Origin: Dehalococcoidia bacterium | GTDB taxonomy: Bacteria > Chloroflexota > Dehalococcoidia > Lucifugimonadales > Lucifugimonadaceae | Assembly (NCBI GenBank): GCA_029936155.1 | Contig: JAPYUK010000005.1 | Location: 9,441 to 73,440 of the forward strand | Direction: 5' to 3' | DNA length: 64,000 nucleotides | In this document: positions 58,025 through 64,000 of the stretch, one piece after another | Position numbering within the stretch: position 1 is the first letter of the stretch | Layout: each line of letters opens with the position of its first letter | Notes under the pieces: generated by a model | Told to the model about the DNA's origin: nothing | Database searches by the model: none | What the model saw: only the letters and a program-made list of their open reading frames with translations | Position numbers and translations under genes: made by a program

Positions 58025-59191
58025 TTATTTGGATTGTGGAGTCCACGCCTTGGCGTTGTTGATTCGACGCAGGATCGACGGGTGAGAGTGGAACACGAAT
58101 TCGACAAAAGCGTTTGGCGTTTTTTGAGCCAGGTTCTTGTCGCCTAACTTGTCCATTGCAGAGATGAACTGGTCGCGCATTCCGGTGAGATTCAGAGCGT
58201 AAAGATCGGCAGCTGTTTCGGCTCTTCGCGAGAGCCAGTTGGAGATTGGGAGCGCGACAAGCGACACGCCGACTCCAACGATCAGTACAAGTGGAAGGCC
58301 AGCGATGTCGGCAATGCCGCGAAGGCCGAGCGAATCGATCCAGGCGACGAGCGCAAGGTCGATCACGAAGAAGCTGATGAAAATCAAGACGGTCGAGACT
58401 GCGAGCATTTTCCAGACGTCCCATCGGACATGGTGGCCGAGTTCGTGCGCCATCACGACCTCGATTTCTTCGACTGTGTTCGAGTCGATCAGCGTGTCGG
58501 AAATTATGATTCTTCGTGTGCGTCCCCAGCCGGTCACAGCTGCGTTTGCCTTTGAAGTTTTATCACCAAGATGCCAGACGTAGATGCCCTGAACGTGCGT
58601 TCCGATCTGGTCGGCGAGTGCGAATAAACGATTCTTGAGTTCGCCTTCTGGGATCGGCTCGAACTTGTAGAAGAGTGGGAGGAGTAGCACCGGAACCAGC
58701 GCCATCATGATGATGACCAAAATGGTCGCGCCTATCGATGCCCAGAGCCACCACTGATCGGGTTGCGATCGCAATAGCCAGTAAATTCCTGATAGGACTC
58801 CGACTAGTAGGACAGACTGGATCAAGGTGCCTTTCACCCAATCGTAGAACCAGATACCGATCGAGACGTTACTGAGTCCGAACTTCTTCTCGACGATGAA
58901 ACCTGAATATAGCTCGAACGGAAATTCGATCAGCTGAAGCCCCGCTCCTGCTACTAACAGGTAGAGCACGACGATTAGGGCGGAGACGGTTGTCCAGTCC
59001 TCGACGAGGTTCCTGATGGCTTCTGATCCGCCAGCGAGCAGGAACACAAGCGGAATCACGAAGTTGAGGATCACCCCGGCCACCGACATAGTCAGCTTAA
59101 TTCGCTGATAGCGCTGGGCCTGCGCGGGATCGACGGGATCGCTGGGCTGTGGCACTTCGATGTCTGGTGTGTTCTCGCCGGCTGAAACCAT
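58025..59191 (-). CDS. M48 family metallopeptidase (Ste24/CAAX prenyl protease 1-like)
   Basis: VEEIEVVMAHELGHHVRWDVWKM; SNWLSRRAETAADLYALNLTG; start at 59191 avoids overlap with the next gene. Confidence 0.93.
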   Translation of the reverse strand: MVSAGENTPDIEVPQPSDPVDPAQAQRYQRIKLTMSVAGVILNFVIPLVFLLAGGSEAIRNLVEDWTTVSALIVVLYLLVAGAGLQLIEFPFELYSGFIVEKKFGLSNVSIGIWFYDWVKGTLIQSVLLVGVLSGIYWLLRSQPDQWWLWASIGATILVIIMMALVPVLLLPLFYKFEPIPEGELKNRLFALADQIGTHVQGIYVWHLGDKTSKANAAVTGWGRTRRIIISDTLIDSNTVEEIEVVMAHELGHHVRWDVWKMLAVSTVLIFISFFVIDLALVAWIDSLGLRGIADIAGLPLVLIVGVGVSLVALPISNWLSRRAETAADLYALNLTGMRDQFISAMDKLGDKNLAQKTPNAFVEFVFHSHPSILRRINNAKAWTPQSK

Positions 59192-59195
59192 GCGG

Positions 59196-60305
59196 TTATG
59201 AGACCACCGCAATCTTGTTGCGTTCAATCAGATCGAAGTCGATGTCGGCTCCAAGACCAGGCTTGTTGAAGGCGCTGACGTTTCCCTCCGAGTCGATCTC
59301 TATGTCGGTTTCAAGTCCGTATTTTTGTGCTCCCGAGGGCAGCAATACCTCAAAGAATTCGCAGTTTTTCATCGCCATGATGGTGTGAAGGTTTGCCACG
59401 TTGTTGAGCGAGTTTCCGCCGTGATGTACCTCGTAGTTCATGTGAAACGCCTCGGCAAGATGAGCAGTTTTCATGATCGAAGTGATGCCGCCTTTTATCG
59501 CAACATCTCCTCGGAGATAATCTGTCGCCTTCGAAGTTAACCAAGGGGCGTAGGCCGTGAAGCCACCCGGTGAGTACTCGGTTGCCATGATTGGGATGTG
59601 TAGCTGCTGCTTGAGCTTGGTGTAGTTGTAAAGATCGTCGTCGGCGAGCGGGTCTTCGTACCAGTAATAGTCGAGTTCCTGAATTGCACGGCCGACACGT
59701 ACCGACTGCGGATAGTCGTACGACCAGGTCGAGTCGAGCATGAGGGTGTGGTCTGGTCCTACGGCTTCGCGGATTTGGCGACAGCATTCGATATCGAGTT
59801 CGGGGTCGGTCGGCGGGTGGATCTTGTATGCGGTCCAGCCTTCACTTTTCATTTTCGCCGCTTCTTCGGCGTAGACCTCGGGCTGCTGGTACACGGTCGA
59901 CGACGCGTAGGCTCGAACTTTGGTGCGATAGGTTCCGAGCAGTTGGTGGACGGGCATGTTGGCTGCCTTGCCAGCGATGTCCCAGAGGGCGATGTCGCAG
60001 GCACCGATTACTCGGATGCCACTTTTACGGACGAGCTGGCTGAGCGTTTGCCAGAGGCGTTCTCGATCGAGTGGGTTTTGGCCGATCAGCACGGGCTTGA
60101 GATATTTTACGAGCGAGTTCGTGTCGAGGCTGGCGGGTTGGCTGGAACTTCCAAGAAAGGCGTGGCCATCGACGCCTTCGTCGGTCGAAATAGTTACGAG
60201 GCCGAGATCAGATTCGCCGCCGATCTTGCCTGACAGCGCACTGTAGTGTGTGGTTGGAATGTCGATCCATTTGAACAAAGTTACCGTTACATCGGTGATT
60301 TGCAT
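59196..60305 (-). CDS. Mandelate racemase/muconate lactonizing enzyme family protein
   Basis: GACDIALWDIAGKAANMPVHQLLGTYRTKVRAYASS; YKIHPPTDPE; LMLDSTWSYDYPQSVRVGRAIQELDYYWYEDPL; GDVAIKGGITSIMKTAHLAEAF. Confidence 0.92.
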   Translation of the reverse strand: MQITDVTVTLFKWIDIPTTHYSALSGKIGGESDLGLVTISTDEGVDGHAFLGSSSQPASLDTNSLVKYLKPVLIGQNPLDRERLWQTLSQLVRKSGIRVIGACDIALWDIAGKAANMPVHQLLGTYRTKVRAYASSTVYQQPEVYAEEAAKMKSEGWTAYKIHPPTDPELDIECCRQIREAVGPDHTLMLDSTWSYDYPQSVRVGRAIQELDYYWYEDPLADDDLYNYTKLKQQLHIPIMATEYSPGGFTAYAPWLTSKATDYLRGDVAIKGGITSIMKTAHLAEAFHMNYEVHHGGNSLNNVANLHTIMAMKNCEFFEVLLPSGAQKYGLETDIEIDSEGNVSAFNKPGLGADIDFDLIERNKIAVVS

Positions 60306-60411
60306 GTTTTTTTGCTCCGGGCGTCGTAGGACGACTTGATCGCTCGCTGCAATCTACCCTCCCGAAGGAGGGAAGCAAGCTAATGTCGCGAACTCTTTGG
60401 CTAGTTGATGA

Positions 60412-61599
60412 TTAGAAAAATGGTTGAGTGTCGGATGAGGTTGTGACGACCGCTACTTCGCCCTGTGTGAATCGCTCTAACACGGTTTCGTCGACTTCGA
60501 TGCCGAGACCGGGAGCAGTCGGTACTTCGACCCGACTGTTTGATTGTGTGAAGAACGGCTCTGTGAGATTTTTTCGGACCGGGTGCGGTGTTTGGTCGAA
60601 CTCGAGTACGGATTCGTTCTGATAGGGAATGTTTGTCTGGCCGATCTGCCCGATTGGCTGGACCGCGAGTGAATGCAGCGCCGCTGCAAAGCTGATTCCA
60701 GTGCCCCAAAAGTGTGGGTTGAACTTGATGCCGAACGCCTGGGCCATTAGGCCTACACGGTGCATTTCCGATGGACCGCCGACGCCGCATATGTCAGGTT
60801 GGACAATATCGAAAGTTCGTTCGGCGAATCTCGGGGCGAACTCCCAGCGGGTCGACAGACTTTCTCCGCCCGACACTGGAATCGGTGATTTTTCCTGTAC
60901 AAATTTGTTGCCTGCGAAATCTCTGGAGGCACATGGCTCTTCGAACCAGGTCAGATCTTGATCGGCGACCAGATTGGCGAATGTGAGAGCGGTTAAGGGG
61001 TCATAAGACTCATTGGCGTCGAACATGAGTCGTACGTCGGGGCCGATTGCTTCGCGTGTTGCCTTGATGCGTGCCGCGTCTTCGGCAAGTGAGAGGGCTC
61101 CGACCTTCATCTTCATCCCTGAATATCCCTGTTCGACGTAGCCGACTGCTTCTTCGATGTGGGGCTTTAGTGCGTAGTTGTCGATGTAGTAGAGACCGGT
61201 TGCGTAGACGGTAATCGAATCGTGGAGCCGACCGCCCATCACTTCAGCGACAGGTTTGCCGGTAGTCTTGCCGACGATGTCGTGAAGTGCTGTGTCGATA
61301 GCACTGATGGCCATTGCGGGAACGCCGGCGTAGTTGTGACTTTGGTATGTGGAGCGTTGAATCTTGTGCCAGATCTGCGAGATGTTCGCCGGATCTTCAC
61401 CGATTGCCGACCGGGCAATGGCTGCGATCCCGGCGACAGTCTCCTGCGAGCCGTAGGTTTCACCCCAACCGATCACCCCGTCGTCAGTGAATACCTTTAA
61501 TACAACCACGCTTCTCGTGTTCGTCCAGCGTTGCGACCAGCCGAATGGCTTATCAAGCGTGGCTTCTACGAACCGTACTTCTATTCGATCAATCTTCAT
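60412..61599 (-). CDS. Mandelate racemase/muconate lactonizing enzyme family protein
   Basis: SAIDTALHDIVGKTTGKPVAEVMGGRLHDSITVYATG; MKMKVGALSLAEDAARIKATREAIGPDVRLMFDANESYDPLTAL; WFEEPCASRD; FDIVQPDICGVGGPSEMHRVGLMAQ. Confidence 0.93.
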   Translation of the reverse strand: MKIDRIEVRFVEATLDKPFGWSQRWTNTRSVVVLKVFTDDGVIGWGETYGSQETVAGIAAIARSAIGEDPANISQIWHKIQRSTYQSHNYAGVPAMAISAIDTALHDIVGKTTGKPVAEVMGGRLHDSITVYATGLYYIDNYALKPHIEEAVGYVEQGYSGMKMKVGALSLAEDAARIKATREAIGPDVRLMFDANESYDPLTALTFANLVADQDLTWFEEPCASRDFAGNKFVQEKSPIPVSGGESLSTRWEFAPRFAERTFDIVQPDICGVGGPSEMHRVGLMAQAFGIKFNPHFWGTGISFAAALHSLAVQPIGQIGQTNIPYQNESVLEFDQTPHPVRKNLTEPFFTQSNSRVEVPTAPGLGIEVDETVLERFTQGEVAVVTTSSDTQPFF

Positions 61600-61676
61600 T
61601 TAGCAACTGGAACTTTCTTAATTGGTTGGTACTTGCGAGGGAACAGACCGGTCTTCAATTAGACGAGCCGTCGGAT

Positions 61677-62603
61677 CTAGGTGCGTTGGGTCCAGTTTTC
61701 GTCGAGCTGCTCGAATCGCCGGTTTAACTCGGCGATGACGGAGTCTGGAATTGGCAGATCGTTGTCTATTTGCTTGACGTTGGTTGCCATGTGCGACGGG
61801 TTAGTCGTGCCGACAATGGCGACGTTGGCGTTGGGATCGCCAAGTGTATAGCCGAGTGCAGTCAAGATGTCGTCGTCTGGCTCGTCAGTGATATCACCGA
61901 GCGCCCTGACAGCTTTTGCACGGATGAGGTACGGAGTGTTGTAGCGCCCGTCGTAGTCGATACCAGCTTCGGGTCGTGACTTGCCCCAGACGCCACCAGC
62001 GATAGGTCGCTTGATGATCGTGCCCATGCCCTTCGAGGTCGCCTTTTCGAGTAAGCCAGACGTGCGAGCCCGCTGTTCAACGAGGTTGTAGCTGGTCTGG
62101 AGAGTTGCGAAGAGTCCGGAGTCGACGGCCCAGTGTGCGGCGTCGTTGTCACCCGAGTAGCCGATGAAGTGGGTTTTGCCAGCTGTTTGGGCCTCCTGCA
62201 GCGCACGGATCACATCACCCTTTTCGAGAATATCTATATCGCAGGAGTGGAGTTGTATGAGATCGACGTGATCGGTTTTGAGCAATCGCAGACTACGGTC
62301 GATTGAATCGACGACAGTCTGGTACGCCCACGCCTCGCCATCGTAATCGAGCGCCACGTGACCGGCCTTGGTTGCTAGGAAGTAGTCGTCGCGTCGATGC
62401 GATACACCCACACCGGTGAGTTCTTCTGAGATTCCGTAGCAGGCTGAGGTATCGAGAAAGTTGATTCCGTTGTCGAGAGCGGTGTTGAGGACGCTCGTCG
62501 CTTGATCTTGATCGGATATCTTAAGTTGCGAACCGATTTCGGAGAGGCCAACACCCAATCGACTGGTGTCGAACCCTGTATTTCCGAAAGGTACTGTCTG
62601 CAT
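61677..62603 (-). CDS. Aldo/keto reductase family protein
   Basis: FGNTGFDTSRLGVGLSEIG; VLNTALDNGINFLDTSACYGISEELTG; SLRLLKTDHVDLIQLHSCD; TNPSHMATNVKQID. Confidence 0.93.
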   Translation of the reverse strand: MQTVPFGNTGFDTSRLGVGLSEIGSQLKISDQDQATSVLNTALDNGINFLDTSACYGISEELTGVGVSHRRDDYFLATKAGHVALDYDGEAWAYQTVVDSIDRSLRLLKTDHVDLIQLHSCDIDILEKGDVIRALQEAQTAGKTHFIGYSGDNDAAHWAVDSGLFATLQTSYNLVEQRARTSGLLEKATSKGMGTIIKRPIAGGVWGKSRPEAGIDYDGRYNTPYLIRAKAVRALGDITDEPDDDILTALGYTLGDPNANVAIVGTTNPSHMATNVKQIDNDLPIPDSVIAELNRRFEQLDENWTQRT

Positions 62604-62816
62604 TTTGGCGCTTTCTAGTTAGATATCCGGGCTTCCTGTGCGAAATGAGCCCGAAGCTTACTACTCGTTTAGCTCCGTGCGTCGTCGAACGACTTGGTCA
62701 CGGCTACAATTGCGTTTAGCTGCGCGCGGGCACTCGCCCTTGGTCGCGTGTCGCATTTCACCTTTCCTCGATCTGTTCCATCAAGGAATAGAAGGCGGGG
62801 CGGAGATTTTTTTTGA

Positions 62817-62846
62817 TAAAAAAAGACCCGTGCCTAAGCACGGGTC
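62817..62846 (-). terminator. Rho-independent terminator of the DUF5679 gene
   Basis: Minus strand GACCCGTGC-TTAG-GCACGGGTC followed by a run of Ts. Confidence 0.88.
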
Positions 62847-62868
62847 AATTAATTCGTTAGCTACTAAC

Positions 62869-63012
62869 TTACGAAGCTTTACCAATTTTGAACATCTTGG
62901 TGCCTGATACTGGGCAAGTGCCCTGTGTCGCAGGTCGACCGTTCTTCATTGTGATCTGCTGTGGGTTCTGCATCTCACGCTTAGTCTTACACTTCATGCA
63001 GTAGGCTTCCAT
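62869..63012 (-). CDS. DUF5679-like small protein (47 aa), absent from the ORF track
   Basis: ATG..TAA encoding MEAYCMKCKTKREMQNPQQITMKNGRPATQGTCPVSGTKMFKIGKAS, with terminator immediately downstream. Confidence 0.85.
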   Translation of the reverse strand: MEAYCMKCKTKREMQNPQQITMKNGRPATQGTCPVSGTKMFKIGKAS

Positions 63013-63055
63013 AGTGGACCCCCGTTACTCGGATATGGGTTTAGTCCGCGTTCAT

Positions 63056-63072
63056 GTACGCATCGTGCGTAC
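63056..63072. promoter_or_regulatory. Perfect inverted repeat upstream of the DUF5679 gene
   Basis: GTACGCA-TCG-TGCGTAC. Confidence 0.35.
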
Positions 63073-63220
63073 TGCGGTTGATCATCGATCGTGGCTCGAC
63101 CCTACTACAACTTTTTGAACTTGTCGCTAGTTCAAGAGGACAGGTATTAGATCGATTGCTGGAACCGACGTTCACCTAAGTAGTAGCATATGATGTAATC
63201 GTAACGGTGACCTTAGAGAA

Positions 63221-63239
63221 TATTACGAATAGCGTAATA
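63221..63239. promoter_or_regulatory. Inverted repeat in AT-rich region upstream of pheS
   Basis: TATTACG-AATAG-CGTAATA. Confidence 0.35.
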
Positions 63240-63480
63240 AATACATGGTATCGTGTTGATTTACGATCAGTCTGGAAATAACACAAAATCAAGGCTAAAT
63301 ATGCCAATTTTCCGTTAGTGACGCATTGTCTGTCTGTTTCCCAACTGTGTCTGAGATTGCGGCAAGAGTGAGGGAACCCGTTATTATCGACTATAATTTT
63401 GAGTCGAAATTCCCTGTGGATAACCATTTGTCGATGACTCAAGTCCACGCTTCAACCGTATCAATGACAGGTAAGTGTCG

Positions 63481-64000
63481 GTGACAGAAACTCAAGATAC
63501 CCAGACGAGCGAGTCGGTAGAGGAACTGAAAAGTGCGGCAGTTGCTGCTCTGAATTCAGCAGACTCAAGTGAAAAACTCGAAGCATGGCGAGTCGAATTT
63601 ATGGGTCGTAAAGGCCGTTTGACTTCTCTATTGCGGGGTTTGGGCTCGTTTGCGATAGAAGACCGCAAGATTGTTGGAGCTGCGGCAAATCGGTTGCGTG
63701 GTGAGCTGGAATCGCTTTATGAGGATCGAGAGAGCGATTCGAAGTCGTCACAGGCACCTGTTGGGTCTATCGACATCACGTTACCTGGCCGAAAGCCGGC
63801 ACTTGGTGGGCTACATCCTTCGACTCAGATGATCCGTGAGATCACGCAAGCATTTAATGAGATGGGTTTCCAGACTATAGAAGGTCCCGAGGTTGAGCTT
63901 GAGAAGTACAACTTCGACATGCTTAACATCCCTGCCGATCATCCCGCACGTGATCAGTGGGACACCATATGGGTTGATTCCGACACGCATGATGATGTCT
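63481..64000 (+). CDS. pheS: Phenylalanyl-tRNA synthetase alpha subunit, truncated by the window end
   Basis: GTG start; EKLEAWRVEFMGRKGRLTSLLRGLG; PGRKPALGGLHPSTQMIREITQAFNEMGFQTIEGPEVELEKYNFDMLNIPADHPARDQWDT. Confidence 0.95.
   Translation, partial: MTETQDTQTSESVEELKSAAVAALNSADSSEKLEAWRVEFMGRKGRLTSLLRGLGSFAIEDRKIVGAAANRLRGELESLYEDRESDSKSSQAPVGSIDITLPGRKPALGGLHPSTQMIREITQAFNEMGFQTIEGPEVELEKYNFDMLNIPADHPARDQWDTIWVDSDTHDDV

Noticed and set aside
63176-63448. 90-aa minus-strand ORF upstream of pheS
   Set aside because: AT-rich, no recognisable family, spans likely pheS promoter elements.
1-64000. tRNA, rRNA, CRISPR, transposase, phage or toxin-antitoxin loci
   Set aside because: Looked for typical motifs (GTTCGAATC arms, regular direct repeats, DDE/recombinase-like ORFs) and saw none; a dedicated tRNAscan-SE/CRISPR search would be decisive.

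Overview
The window reads as a bacterial chromosome segment of moderate GC with densely packed genes. It most resembles the marine Chloroflexota/SAR202 (Dehalococcoidia-like) lineage; this is inferred from gene content (GT39-DUF2298 'Chlor_Arch_YYY' protein, DUF5679, several xanthine-dehydrogenase-family and enolase-superfamily paralogs) and was not tested phylogenetically. Main blocks: an SPFH/HflC-like gene at the left edge; a TetR + cytidylate-kinase-like pair; two serine hydrolases; three xanthine-dehydrogenase-family molybdopterin subunits, two of them tandem and sharing one FAD and one 2Fe-2S subunit, followed by moaD-like, folE, a pteridine-reductase-like SDR and folB; acyl-CoA dehydrogenases; a 1486-aa GT39-DUF2298 fusion; an M1 peptidase; a type II glutamine synthetase; a T-box-led trpS-trpE-trpE-trpG-trpD-trpC-trpF cluster; a group of three enolase-superfamily enzymes (two adjacent); and the start of pheS at the right edge. 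No tRNA, rRNA, CRISPR array, transposase, phage or recognised defence system was seen. The most useful hidden observations are: an MFS transporter split by one in-frame TGA; a Tag-like glycosylase with a frameshift plus an in-frame TGA; an HPP-family gene whose coding signal extends upstream of any start codon; a trp T-box with readable specifier and discriminator-contacting base; overlapping divergent trpE paralogs; an inverted-repeat intergenic element; REP-like hairpins; a rearranged 3-hydroxyacyl-CoA dehydrogenase; and a 24-bp palindrome in front of tetR. I did not find a clearly new multi-gene system.
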